54,418 nt of DNA from Aminivibrio sp. (GTDB lineage: Bacteria; Synergistota; Synergistia; Synergistales; Aminobacteriaceae): positions 1-54,418 of the forward strand of contig NZ_JAESIH010000033.1 of assembly GCF_016756745.1 (NCBI RefSeq). Reading direction: 5' to 3'. The notes under the pieces were generated by a model. The model was not told the DNA's origin, made no database searches, and saw only the letters and a list, made by a program, of their open reading frames with translations. A program made the translations under genes and the position numbers. Shown in pieces: positions 1 through 8,611 of the stretch. Every line of letters begins with the position of its first letter. Position 1 is the first letter of the stretch.

Positions 1-419
1 GCGGAGATCCACTCTTCTGTTTCGGGCTTTATTTCCTCTCCCTCAAGGCGGAAGAAAGACGTTTTGAGAAGGCAGGGCACCCGGACGAAACAGCGCCGCT
101 GGACCCTCTCCGCATCGGAGACGGGAACAACCCAGAGCAGGGGAACACCGTCCTGGAGCCCTCCCCTGGCGACGGAAACGGTGGCCTGGTACAGGGCTCC
201 TTCCGTCTCTATCTTGAGCTTGAGCTCCACGTTCCGAAGAACGGGAAGGAGGGCTCCGCGGAGCAGGGGATGGGAAAGACCCACCAGGTCTCCCTTCACG
301 TCCTCCACCCTGGAGGGATAGGTTCCCTTGTACAGCCCGGCTTCGTTGAAGAGGATGACCTTCGAGCCGATTCTGCCGTTCAGGAAGGCCAGGAACGCCT
401 GGGGAGTCATGGTCTCCAT
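1..419 (-). CDS. PilZ-domain flagellar brake-like protein (partial, C-terminus off window)
   Basis: This open frame starts with ATG at 419 behind a GAGGAGG ribosome site and runs off the window edge, leaving about 139 residues. The first 95 or so residues look like the beta-rich YcgR N-terminal domain (PilZN). They are followed by QRRCFVRVP near residue 110, which fits the RxxxR c-di-GMP-binding motif that opens a PilZ domain. The family binds cyclic di-GMP and slows or locks the flagellar motor. The gene begins a few bases after the flhG stop codon and is almost certainly co-transcribed with it. The second PilZ motif (D/NxSxxG) would lie outside the window, so ligand binding cannot be confirmed. 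Confidence 0.78.
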   Translation of the reverse strand, partial: METMTPQAFLAFLNGRIGSKVILFNEAGLYKGTYPSRVEDVKGDLVGLSHPLLRGALLPVLRNVELKLKIETEGALYQATVSVARGGLQDGVPLLWVVPVSDAERVQRRCFVRVPCLLKTSFFRLEGEEIKPETEEWIS

Positions 420-422
420 GGT

Positions 423-1337
423 TTACCTCCTCAATCCCAGCCCGCGGGCGAGCCTGAAAAAGAAGGATTTGACGCCCCTTCCAGGCCCAAGAGGCTCCTG
501 CTCGTCCCCGAGACCGAGGATCTTACCGGCAACTGAACGGATGCAACGGGAGGCGTCGCTGTCCGGGAAGGCAGAGAGAACCGGCGTCCGTCTTTTCACC
601 GCAAGGGCGACCGTCTCGTCCCGAAGCACAGTGCCGCCGAAAGCCGGCGAGAGGCCGAGGAACTGGGCCGCCGCGCTCCTGATGCGGTCGGCGACATCCT
701 GCCCCTCTTCCGGGGAGGCCGCCATGTTCACCACCACGGTTACCTCCGTCTTGCCTGCCGCATCCGAAACCAGCGCTTTCAGAACGCTGTAGGCGTCCCT
801 GATCGACGTGGGCTCGGGGGTGGTCACAAGCAGTACGGCGTCCGACGCGGCGCCGAAGGAGATGGTGTTCCTGTGGATGCCTGCCCCGGTGTCGATGACA
901 AGAACGTCGGCCATACCCTCGAGGACGGACATGCTGTCGATGAGATTCAACAGGGCATCCTCGTCGAGGTCGGCCATCTCCCGGACTCCCGGTCCTCCGG
1001 GAAGAACGGAAATGTTCTCTCCCAGGGGAAGAATGATATCCCGGACCTGCTTTTCTCCCCGTACGACATGGGCAAGGTTGAACTTCGGCGAGAGGCCGCA
1101 GAGCAGGTCGACGTTGGCCATGCCGAGATCGGCGTCGAGAAGCACGACCCGTTTGCCTCTCTCCGCCATGGCCAGGGATAGGTTCACCGAGATGTTGCTT
1201 TTGCCCACCCCACCCTTGCCGCTCAGGACTGCGAGGGAACGGAGCCCGGAAAGCCGGCCGGCCGCCCTGTGCTGCATGCCGACGATACGCCGCAGGTCTT
1301 TCGCCTGGTCTCCCTTCCTCGTCTCAACGTCAGGCAC
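423..1337 (-). CDS. flhG: FlhG (FleN/YlxH), MinD-like ATPase controlling flagellar number
   Basis: This 304-residue protein belongs to the ParA/MinD ATPases. The deviant Walker A motif SGKGGVGKS is at residues 39-47 and DADLGMANVD, the switch region, at 68-77. The short N-terminal stretch containing DQAKDLRRIV resembles the DQAxxLR motif with which FlhG stimulates FlhF GTPase activity. In other bacteria FlhG partners FlhF to set the number and position of flagella and helps C-ring assembly through FliM/FliY. It overlaps the end of flhF by 8 bp and is followed directly by the PilZ gene, an arrangement typical of the distal end of such operons. Confidence 0.95.
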   Translation of the reverse strand: MPDVETRKGDQAKDLRRIVGMQHRAAGRLSGLRSLAVLSGKGGVGKSNISVNLSLAMAERGKRVVLLDADLGMANVDLLCGLSPKFNLAHVVRGEKQVRDIILPLGENISVLPGGPGVREMADLDEDALLNLIDSMSVLEGMADVLVIDTGAGIHRNTISFGAASDAVLLVTTPEPTSIRDAYSVLKALVSDAAGKTEVTVVVNMAASPEEGQDVADRIRSAAAQFLGLSPAFGGTVLRDETVALAVKRRTPVLSAFPDSDASRCIRSVAGKILGLGDEQEPLGPGRGVKSFFFRLARGLGLRR

Positions 1338-2715
1338 CGCTTGTTCCCCTCTCTTCCCCGAGGAGCATTTCGGCCAGCCGCACTCCCGATGCCACCTCGA
1401 TATCGTTGGGTACGTTCTGTCCCGTGGTGATGAAAGAGACAGGTCGGTCGAAGTCCAGGAGGATGTTGAGAAGGGGGCCGTAGGTGGTGGTCTCGTCGGT
1501 TTTGGTGAAGATGACCCTGGAGACGGGGACCACGCCCATGCGCTTCACCACGTCGAGCATGTCCCGGTACTTCATGTTCGCGGCGAGAACGAGGTGGACC
1601 GCGTCAGGCTGGTAGGCAAGATAAAGTTCCCGCATTTCTTCGATGCGGACCCCGTCCCTCTGGGAACGGCCGGCGGTGTCCAGAAGGACAAGATCAGACT
1701 CGCCGGTCTTCTCCAGGACGGGACCGATAAGCTTGGGATCGTCCACCACGTCCATGGGGATACCGAGGATCTTGGAATAGGTTTCAACCTGCTTCACGGC
1801 GGCTATCCGGTACGTGTCGGCTGTGAGCAGAAAGACCTTTTTCTTTTTCCACAGGGAATGAATGGCCGCCAGCTTGGCGATGGTGGTGGTTTTTCCCACG
1901 CCGGTGGGGCCGATGAGCATGACCTTCCGGCCTCCCAAGGCTTCCCAGGATTCCTGGGCCGCCACGGGAATCTTTTTGCTGAGCCACTGGGCAAAATCCT
2001 TCCCCCCGGGGTCGTCCCGGAACCGCTCCACCAGGGAACGGGCGTGAGTTTCGCTCACTTCGGCGGCAAGAAGCTTTGCCAGAATGTCCTTCCCCCCGTC
2101 GGACGGGAGGGGAGGAGGGGCCGGTTCGGACCGCTCGGTTTCAAGACGTTTCAGCACGAGGTCCAACCTTCGGGCGATTTCGTTGACTTCATTCTGAAGT
2201 TTCTCAGGGGAGACCGTTTCGGGAGGGCCGGCGGGCGGGGGCGTTTTTTCCGACGCCAGCGCAAGCCCTTGCCGCGAAAACTCCACGCCGTCAGGGGTGC
2301 CATCCTGGGGGAGAACTTCTTTCTTCACTTTCTGGGGCCGGAGAGAATAGACGCCTGCGGCGGAAAGTGTCCGGTCTCCCCTGAAGGTTTCCCCGTCCAG
2401 GGCGGAGGCTTCGTTCCCCGTAACGCCTTCTCCCGGCGAAACCATGGCCTGCTTGATCTCAAGCAGCTTCTGGAACGCCGCGAGCCGTTCCTTTTTCTCC
2501 GCGTCGCTCTCGGAACGACGTTCTTCCTCGAGAACGGCGGCGCTCACCTGGAGGACGGTGCGGCGGAAGAGACCGAGAAAGCCCCCGGCCTTCACCCGCC
2601 GGGAGGAGAGAATGACCGCGTCCGGCCCCAGACGGTCCCTGACGGTCCGGAGAGCTTCCGCGTCATCTTTCGCTTCGAAGGTGATTTGCGTCCCCCTCTT
2701 GATTTTTATAGCCAA
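1330..2715 (-). CDS. flhF: FlhF, SRP-family GTPase for flagellar placement
   Basis: The 461-residue product has a variable charged, proline-rich B region (about 1-210), a helical N domain, and an SRP-type G domain. The P-loop GPTGVGKTTT is at 269-278 and TADTYRIAA at 298-306, followed by LDTAGRS and TKTDE. FlhF recruits early basal-body parts to the assembly site and is regulated by FlhG. The start is a TTG placed immediately after the flhA stop codon; the N-terminal IKIKRGTQITFEA fits FlhF proteins, which usually begin with a MKIKKF-like stretch. Translational coupling to flhA is likely because the upstream ribosome site is weak. Confidence 0.95.
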   Translation of the reverse strand: MAIKIKRGTQITFEAKDDAEALRTVRDRLGPDAVILSSRRVKAGGFLGLFRRTVLQVSAAVLEEERRSESDAEKKERLAAFQKLLEIKQAMVSPGEGVTGNEASALDGETFRGDRTLSAAGVYSLRPQKVKKEVLPQDGTPDGVEFSRQGLALASEKTPPPAGPPETVSPEKLQNEVNEIARRLDLVLKRLETERSEPAPPPLPSDGGKDILAKLLAAEVSETHARSLVERFRDDPGGKDFAQWLSKKIPVAAQESWEALGGRKVMLIGPTGVGKTTTIAKLAAIHSLWKKKKVFLLTADTYRIAAVKQVETYSKILGIPMDVVDDPKLIGPVLEKTGESDLVLLDTAGRSQRDGVRIEEMRELYLAYQPDAVHLVLAANMKYRDMLDVVKRMGVVPVSRVIFTKTDETTTYGPLLNILLDFDRPVSFITTGQNVPNDIEVASGVRLAEMLLGEERGTSGA

Positions 2716-4854
2716 TTATTCCACCATCCCGACCGATTTAAGCTGTGCACCCTGTGATATTTCATTATAGGATATCACGAACAGGCTTGGCAACGATCCT
2801 TCAAGAATCCGCCGCAGGACGAGCCGTACATCGGGGTGGACAAGCAGCACGGGGAGCAGCCCCTTCACGGACATGTCCTCCGCGGCTCTCGAAACGGCTC
2901 CGATCATCTTCTGGACTTCCCCGGGATCCATGTTGAACTGCCATCCCCGGAGAAGGTCGCCTTCCATGGCGGCCTTGATCTTCTGCTCCCAGTTCGGGGA
3001 AAGGGTGGCTACTGTGACGGTGCCGGTTTCATCCTGCATGCGTATCGTAATCAGCCGGGCAAGGGATTCCCGCACCCGTTCGGTGAGAAAATCCACGCTC
3101 CTGGAAATCTTGCCGTAGTCGGCCAGCGCTTCGAAGATACTCACCAGATCACGGATGGGAACCTGTTCCCTGACGAGATTCTGGAGGACCTTCTGGATCT
3201 CCCCGAGGGACAGGGCGGCCATCATTTCCTCGACCACGGCCGGTGCGACCTCTTTCACCATGTCGGTGAGTTTTTGTACCTCCTGCCTGGTGAGCAGGTC
3301 GGCGCCGAACCGTTTGATGACCTCCGATAGGTGCGTGGCCAGGACAGAGGGAGCGTCCACCACGGTGTACCCGAGGGATTCAGCCTTGTCCCGCATCTCC
3401 GGGGAGATCCACACCGCCGGCAGCCCGAAGGCGGGCTCCACGGCGGGAACCCCCACGATTTCCTCCTCGGCGGACCCTGTGTTCATGGCCAGGTAATGGT
3501 CCGGAAGAAGCTCTCCCCGTCCCGTCTCCGCTCCCTTGACCCGCAGGATGTACTCCGTCGGTTTGATCTGGATGTTGTCCCGGATCCGTATGGGGGGCAC
3601 GATGAGGCCGAGTTCCACAGCCATCTGCTTCCTGATGGTCCCGATGCGGTCCAGCATGTCTCCCCCCTGTCCCGGATCCACGAGGGGAATGATGGCATAC
3701 CCGATTTCCACCTCCATGGGATCCACAGTCAGGAGGTGCATGACATCTTCCGGGGAAGACGGCGCCGCAGCCGCTTTCGCTCCCTCTCCCGGAGCGCCCG
3801 GCGCCTGGGGTTTCCCACCTTCCCGCCGCTTCTCCCCTCCTTCGGATTCCTGAATCTTCCCTTCCCTGTAAACCCAGTAGCCCATGAGGGTCAGGAAGCA
3901 GCCAAGAAGAAGAAAAGGAATGGTGGGAAGCCCCGGAACCATGGCCAGGGCAAAGAGCAGCACGGCCCCGATAAAGAGCGGCCGGGGATAGTTGGTCAGG
4001 GATGTGAAAATGTCCTTTCCCAGGTCCGTCTGCCCTGCGGCCCGGGTGACGATGACTCCGGTGGCCGTGGAGAACAGGAGGGCGGGAATCTGGGAGACGA
4101 GACCGTCCCCCACGGTCAGGAGGCTGTACAGGCCCAGGGCCCGTTCAAGGGGAAGGCCCCTCTGGAGCACCCCGATGGACAGTCCGCCGACGATGTTGAT
4201 GAGGGTGATGATAAGGCCCGCAATGGCGTCTCCCTTGACGAACTTGGAGGCTCCGTCCATGGCTCCGTAGAAGTCCGCCTCCCGCTGGATGGTGAGCCGC
4301 CGCTCCCTGGCGTCCGATTCGTCGATGAGCCCGGCGTTCAGGTCGGCGTCGATGGCCATCTGCTTGCCCGGCATGGCGTCCAGAGTGAACCGGGCCGCCA
4401 CCTCCGCCACCCGCTCGGCTCCCTTTGTGATGACGAGAAACTGGATGATCACGAGGATGAGGAAGACAACTGCGCCGACCACGTAGTTTCCTCCAACCAC
4501 GAAATTGCCGAAGGCGCTGATGACCTGGCCCGCATCGGCGTTCAGAAGGATGAGCCTCGTGGTGGAGACATTCAGGGCGAGGCGGAACAGGGTCACGATC
4601 AGGAGCATGGTGGGGAACGCGGCGAGGTCGAGAGCCCTCCTGGCATAGAATGTGGAAAGCAGGACCACCACGCCGAGGGTGATGTTCACCGTCAGCAGCA
4701 CGTCCAGAAGCCATGTCGGCAGCGGGATGATCATCATCACCACGATGAGTATCACGAGCCCTGCCATGCCTATATCAGAGTAATGAAGCATTTTTTTGAA
4801 CACTGACATGTTCGTCGTCGATTCGACCACGCTATCCATCCTTCCCGTGAGCAC
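2716..4854 (-). CDS. flhA: FlhA, flagellar type III export gate
   Basis: The 712-residue product has about eight membrane helices in the N-terminal half and a large cytoplasmic C-terminal half (from about residue 370) that forms the nonameric ring docking FliI/FliJ and chaperone-substrate complexes. The FHIPEP family signature is visible as DAMPGKQMAIDADLNAG in the cytoplasmic loop. The open frame begins at a GTG at 4854 with no good ribosome site. A GTG 18 nt further in has AAGGA about 8 nt upstream and may be the true start, shortening the protein by six residues. The gene lies between flhB and flhF as in most flagellar operons. Confidence 0.95.
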   Translation of the reverse strand: MLTGRMDSVVESTTNMSVFKKMLHYSDIGMAGLVILIVVMMIIPLPTWLLDVLLTVNITLGVVVLLSTFYARRALDLAAFPTMLLIVTLFRLALNVSTTRLILLNADAGQVISAFGNFVVGGNYVVGAVVFLILVIIQFLVITKGAERVAEVAARFTLDAMPGKQMAIDADLNAGLIDESDARERRLTIQREADFYGAMDGASKFVKGDAIAGLIITLINIVGGLSIGVLQRGLPLERALGLYSLLTVGDGLVSQIPALLFSTATGVIVTRAAGQTDLGKDIFTSLTNYPRPLFIGAVLLFALAMVPGLPTIPFLLLGCFLTLMGYWVYREGKIQESEGGEKRREGGKPQAPGAPGEGAKAAAAPSSPEDVMHLLTVDPMEVEIGYAIIPLVDPGQGGDMLDRIGTIRKQMAVELGLIVPPIRIRDNIQIKPTEYILRVKGAETGRGELLPDHYLAMNTGSAEEEIVGVPAVEPAFGLPAVWISPEMRDKAESLGYTVVDAPSVLATHLSEVIKRFGADLLTRQEVQKLTDMVKEVAPAVVEEMMAALSLGEIQKVLQNLVREQVPIRDLVSIFEALADYGKISRSVDFLTERVRESLARLITIRMQDETGTVTVATLSPNWEQKIKAAMEGDLLRGWQFNMDPGEVQKMIGAVSRAAEDMSVKGLLPVLLVHPDVRLVLRRILEGSLPSLFVISYNEISQGAQLKSVGMVE

Positions 4855-4874
4855 GTGCCAAGATCCGTTCTATT

Positions 4875-6020
4875 CTACATGAAAACAGGGGGTTGCCCGT
4901 CCTTTTCTTCCGGACCCCGCTGTCCGGCGGCGGGGGAAGGGGGATGTTTTCCCGTCCTGATCCTGTAGACGAAGGCAAGGACTTCGGCTACGGCCCTGTA
5001 GAATTCCTCCGGGACTTCCTCCCCTACCTCGAGAGTACCAAAGAGCGACCTTGCCAGGGGCTTGTTCTCGACGACAGGGACGCCGTTTTCTTCGGCGACC
5101 TCCCGTATTTTTCCGGCCAGGAAGCCGCTGCCCTTTGCACAGACCACCGGAGCGTCCATGACCTTTCTGTCGTACTCGAGGGCCACGGCCAGGCGCGTGG
5201 GGTTGGTGATCACCACGTCGGCCTTTGGCACCGAGGACATCATGCGATTCCTGGCAAGTTCCCTCTGTTTCTGCCGTATCTTGCTCTTGATCTGGGGGTC
5301 TCCCTCCATCTGCTTGTACTCTTCCTTCAGCTCCTGCTTGCTCATCTTTATGGACCGCTCAAACTCCCACTTCTGGTAGGCGTAGTCGAACACGGCGATA
5401 ACGAGGAGCAGGAAGGCCAGGCGAAAACTCAGTCCCAGGAGCTTCCACAAGAGCTGGGAGACCCCCGCCTCGAGGGGGAATCGGATGGCACGGATCAGCT
5501 CCGGAGTGTCCTTCCGAAGGGAAAAATAGATCACCAGGGCGAACAGGGCCGCCTTGAGCAGCCCCTTCGCCATTTCCACCAGGAAGCGGAGAGACAGGAT
5601 TTTTTTCAGTCCCGAGACAGGATTGAACCTGTCCATTTTTGGCGTCAGGGGCTTCGGCGTGATAAAAAAACCAACCTGGGAAACGGTGACGACGAGAGCC
5701 CCCAGGGCAGCGGCAAGCCCGATGGGAAGCCAGGGAATCACCAAGGCATACGCCGTCTCCTCCCGGATGACTGATAACCAGCCGTCCTCCCTGAGGGTGT
5801 TCTCTCCCATGAAGGCGATCATGTCCGTGGTAAAGGCCACGATCCATGAAAAAAGAAACCTCCAGAAGACCAGGAGGGCAAAGAGTCCCACGAGGATGAC
5901 GGCCGCGGCTCCGAGGTCCTGGCTTTTCGCCACTCGTCCTTCCTCCCGCTCCTTCCGCCTCTTTCTCGGGGTGGCGGGCTCGGTCCGTTCCTGGGAGAAA
6001 AACTGGAGATCGAAGATCAT
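4875..6020 (-). CDS. flhB: FlhB, export-gate switch protein with an NPTR cleavage site
   Basis: I place the start at the ATG at 6020, which overlaps the fliR stop (ATGA) and gives a 381-residue protein beginning MIFDLQFFSQERTEPATP, the standard FlhB N-terminus. A longer upstream frame is only fliR read out of frame. Four membrane helices lie in the N-terminal part, followed by the cytoplasmic autocleavage domain. The usual self-cleavage motif NPTH reads NPTRLAVALEYD here (5193-5204). The Asn-Pro bond is kept, but the histidine that follows Thr is replaced by Arg. FlhB switches export from rod/hook to filament substrates together with FliK. The C-terminus is otherwise well conserved. Confidence 0.95.
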   Translation of the reverse strand: MIFDLQFFSQERTEPATPRKRRKEREEGRVAKSQDLGAAAVILVGLFALLVFWRFLFSWIVAFTTDMIAFMGENTLREDGWLSVIREETAYALVIPWLPIGLAAALGALVVTVSQVGFFITPKPLTPKMDRFNPVSGLKKILSLRFLVEMAKGLLKAALFALVIYFSLRKDTPELIRAIRFPLEAGVSQLLWKLLGLSFRLAFLLLVIAVFDYAYQKWEFERSIKMSKQELKEEYKQMEGDPQIKSKIRQKQRELARNRMMSSVPKADVVITNPTRLAVALEYDRKVMDAPVVCAKGSGFLAGKIREVAEENGVPVVENKPLARSLFGTLEVGEEVPEEFYRAVAEVLAFVYRIRTGKHPPSPAAGQRGPEEKDGQPPVFM

Positions 6021-6805
6021 CGCCACGCCGTCGCTCCCTGGAGGGCGAATTCCACGAACCTTTCCAGCTGTTCCGCCATGACCTCTACCGTAACGGGAAG
6101 GACCACCATGAGCACGAAAAAACCGAGGGCGATCTTCAGGGGAAGGCCAAGGACAAAGATGTTCATCTGGGGGACGGTCCGGGCGAGAAACCCGAGTCCC
6201 ACGTCCGCCAGGAGAATCGCCCCGTAAAAAGGGAGGACGAACCGGAGACTCAGGACGAAGGCCTGCTGCAGCCACTCTCCCAGACCAAGATCCCGGGAAA
6301 GGGCAAGGGCAAGCTTCCCGGGAGGGACCAGCCTGAGGCTTTCCACCACCGACTGGGTCATCAGAAGATGCCCGTTCCATCGGAAAAAGAACCACAGCCC
6401 CACGAGAAACTGGAGCTGGGCGATGATTGAGGCCTGGGTCTCGCTCAGGGGGTCCATGAGACTCACCATGGAGAGTCCCATGGATATGCCGATGAGTTCT
6501 CCCGAGATCTGGAGCGCGTACAGGGGGAGCGCCGCGAGAAATCCGATGGCCACGCCGATGAGAAACTCTCTCGCCGCCGCGAGCAGGATGGATGTCCAGT
6601 GGTCGAAAACCGCGACCGCCACCGCGGCGTCAGGGATGGTTCCCACCGCCGCGAGAGTGAGAAAAAAAGCGCACCAGAAGCGAAGAGGCAGGGGCATGCT
6701 TGACGCCATGAAGGCGGGAGCGGAGAACATCATCCCCGTGAACCGGATCCCCACGAGGAGATAGAAAAGGAGGAGGGTTACGAACCTGGTCTGTTCCGCC
6801 GTCAT
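6017..6805 (-). CDS. fliR: FliR, flagellar export-gate membrane protein
   Basis: The 262-residue, strongly hydrophobic protein has about six membrane helices and matches the FliR/FlhB-proximal component of the FliPQR core channel. Its start (ATG at 6805) overlaps the fliQ stop by four bases and its stop overlaps the flhB start by four bases. This tight coupling is usual for fliQ-fliR-flhB. Nothing in length or composition departs from the family. Confidence 0.94.
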   Translation of the reverse strand: MTAEQTRFVTLLLFYLLVGIRFTGMMFSAPAFMASSMPLPLRFWCAFFLTLAAVGTIPDAAVAVAVFDHWTSILLAAAREFLIGVAIGFLAALPLYALQISGELIGISMGLSMVSLMDPLSETQASIIAQLQFLVGLWFFFRWNGHLLMTQSVVESLRLVPPGKLALALSRDLGLGEWLQQAFVLSLRFVLPFYGAILLADVGLGFLARTVPQMNIFVLGLPLKIALGFFVLMVVLPVTVEVMAEQLERFVEFALQGATAWR

Positions 6806-7071
6806 CGGACAAAACGCTCAAGCTGCCCGAAGATGAGCCGCGCCATGTCGCCGACCCGCCCGAACATCCAGGGACCGAAAACCACGAGAGCGAGCAGAAC
6901 CGCCATGATTTTCGGGATGAAGATGAGGGTCTGTTCCTGGATGGAGGTGGCGGTCTGGAGAATGCCTATAACGAGGCCCACCAGCATGGCCACGAGGAGC
7001 ACCGGGAGGGCGGTGGTGAGGGTGATCCAGATGGCGTTGCTGAGCACGTCGTACATGTTCACTGAAAACAC
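6802..7071 (-). CDS. fliQ: FliQ, flagellar export-gate membrane protein
   Basis: This small protein of 89 residues has two membrane hairpin helices and is the FliQ subunit of the FliPQR export channel. GTG at 7071 follows GGAGGGG with about 6 nt spacing. An internal ATG five codons later (MYDVLSNAIW) is an alternative start that fits the family N-terminus equally well. The stop overlaps the fliR start by four bases. Confidence 0.93.
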   Translation of the reverse strand: MFSVNMYDVLSNAIWITLTTALPVLLVAMLVGLVIGILQTATSIQEQTLIFIPKIMAVLLALVVFGPWMFGRVGDMARLIFGQLERFVR

Positions 7072-7083
7072 CGTTCACCCCTC

Positions 7084-7881
7084 CTAGGAAAAACTTTTCA
7101 GCAGGCTCGTCACCACGAGATTCCAGCCGTCGGCCATGACGAAGAGCAGCACTTTGAAGGGAAGGGAGATCATCATGGGCGGCAGCATGATCATTCCCAT
7201 GGCCATGAGGACGCTGGCCACGATCATGTCCACCACGATGAAGGGGATGAAGATGACCACCCCCATCTGGAAGGCCGTCTTCAGTTCGCTGAGCATGAAG
7301 GCGGGCAGGAGGACCCTGGTGGGGATATCTTCCTGGTTTCTCGGCTGCTCCATCCTGGCCATGGTGACCATGAGGGACAGCTCCTCCTGCCTGGTGAACC
7401 TGAAAAGGAACTCCCTGACGGGCTTGATGGCGCCCTCCCAGGCCTGGGCTGAGGTTATATTCCCGGCGAGATAGGGGGAGAGGGCGTCATCGTAGACTCT
7501 GCCCCATGTGGGCCCCATAACGAAAAGGGTGAGAAAAAGGGCGAGACTGACGATAACCTGGTTGGGGGGGGTCTGCTGGAGTCCGATGGCCCGCTGGACA
7601 AACCCCAGGACCACCAGAATCCGCGTGAAGCTCGTCACCATGAGAACGATGGCCGGGGCCAGGCTCAGCACGGTCAGAAGGGCAAGGATCTGGAGGGTCA
7701 CCGCCACGTCTGAGGGAGATTCCGCCATGCGGACACCGAACTGGAGCGCCGGAAGGGGTATGAACGGAGCCCCGTCCTGCCCGAAGGCCGGGACGGCTCC
7801 CGACGGGGCGAGGAACACGGACAAAAGGAGAAGAATCCTATTGAGGGCGGTCTTCGTCCTCGTATTGTTTCCAGTCTTCAT
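7084..7881 (-). CDS. fliP: FliP, flagellar export-gate membrane protein
   Basis: The 265-residue protein has an N-terminal signal-like helix ending near a PAFGQDG stretch, which fits the cleavable signal peptide of FliP. Four further membrane helices follow, with conserved motifs such as LVVLGFVQRAIGLQQTPPN and MGMIMLPPMMISLPFK. It forms the pentameric core of the type III export channel. The start lies 44 bp inside the 3' end of fliO, a longer overlap than elsewhere in this operon, so fliP translation may depend on fliO being read. Confidence 0.95.
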   Translation of the reverse strand: MKTGNNTRTKTALNRILLLLSVFLAPSGAVPAFGQDGAPFIPLPALQFGVRMAESPSDVAVTLQILALLTVLSLAPAIVLMVTSFTRILVVLGFVQRAIGLQQTPPNQVIVSLALFLTLFVMGPTWGRVYDDALSPYLAGNITSAQAWEGAIKPVREFLFRFTRQEELSLMVTMARMEQPRNQEDIPTRVLLPAFMLSELKTAFQMGVVIFIPFIVVDMIVASVLMAMGMIMLPPMMISLPFKVLLFVMADGWNLVVTSLLKSFS

Positions 7882-8191
7882 ATCGCCACCTGCCGATCAC
7901 CCTCGTCCCGGCACCTCCCGATGCCAGGGCGACCACGTCCGGTCCAAGCCGGACGATAAAAAGAACATCCTTGCCGAGAGGCAAGGATGCCAGCATGCTT
8001 ACGGCTCCCTTCGCCTTCAGGGGAGCGGCCCGCCGGGAATAACGAACTGCGCCGTATCCCGCGAGAGCGAGAATGGCTAGGCTCAGGCCAATCCGGATCA
8101 TGTACCCGGTCAAAGAGGGGGATTCAGCCGAAGAAGCCTCCGCGGCGGATGGAATGAGGAAAAACGCTGCCGCGGCGCAGTAACGGGTCAT
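7838..8191 (-). CDS. fliO: FliO, flagellar export-gate assembly protein
   Basis: This 117-residue protein has a signal peptide (cleavage plausible after SAAEA), one membrane helix at about residues 28-48, and a small cytoplasmic domain containing SLPLGKDVLFIVRLGPDVVALA, the typical FliO/FliZ-type pattern. FliO is a scaffold for FliP ring assembly. It sits directly upstream of fliP as expected. Sequence conservation of FliO is low, so the call rests on position, size, topology and the SLPLG motif. Confidence 0.88.
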   Translation of the reverse strand: MTRYCAAAAFFLIPSAAEASSAESPSLTGYMIRIGLSLAILALAGYGAVRYSRRAAPLKAKGAVSMLASLPLGKDVLFIVRLGPDVVALASGGAGTRVIGRWRYEDWKQYEDEDRPQ

Positions 8192-8201
8192 GGCAATCTT
8201 T

Positions 8202-8564
8202 CTAGCCGAGAGCCTTGTTGAGCGCTTCCACCACCCGGTCAGGCTGGAAGGGTTTTACGATGAAATCGGTCGCTCCGGCCTGGATCGCTTCTATGACCAT
8301 GGGCTGCTGCCCCATGGCGCTCACCATGACGATCCTGGCGCTCCCGTCGATAGCCTTGATGGCCTTCACTGCGTCGATTCCGTTCATTTCCGGCATTGTA
8401 ATGTCCATGGTGACGATGTCGGGCTTGAATTTCTGGTAGGAGGCCACGGCAACTTTCCCGTTTTCCGCCTCGGCCACCACTTCAAAATCGTTCTTCGTCA
8501 GAATGTCCTTCAGCATCATTCTCATGAAGGCGGCATCGTCGACTATCAACACTTTCCTTCCCAT
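8202..8564 (-). CDS. cheY: CheY, chemotaxis response regulator
   Basis: The 120-residue single receiver domain has the acidic pair D9-D10, the phospho-acceptor D54 in TMDITMPEMNG, S82 in place of the usual Thr/Ser switch residue, and K104 in FIVKPF. It lacks an output domain, so it acts by binding the motor switch (FliM/FliY) when phosphorylated. Its place between fliY and fliO is the same as in Bacillus. No cheA or other chemotaxis genes are in the window. Confidence 0.95.
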   Translation of the reverse strand: MGRKVLIVDDAAFMRMMLKDILTKNDFEVVAEAENGKVAVASYQKFKPDIVTMDITMPEMNGIDAVKAIKAIDGSARIVMVSAMGQQPMVIEAIQAGATDFIVKPFQPDRVVEALNKALG

Positions 8565-8611
8565 TCTTCCACATCCCTCTCTCGGAAACAGCTTGAACGG
8601 CGGATTCCTTC

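Noticed and set aside
3331-4806. Long plus-strand frame of 491 residues opposite flhA
   Set aside because: Composition is rich in His, Gly, Arg and Asp and has no domain pattern, as expected for the antisense shadow of a GC-rich coding gene.
6021-6395. N-terminal extension of flhB to a 506-residue frame
   Set aside because: It is fliR read in another frame; the real FlhB start is the ATG at 6020 with the family N-terminus.
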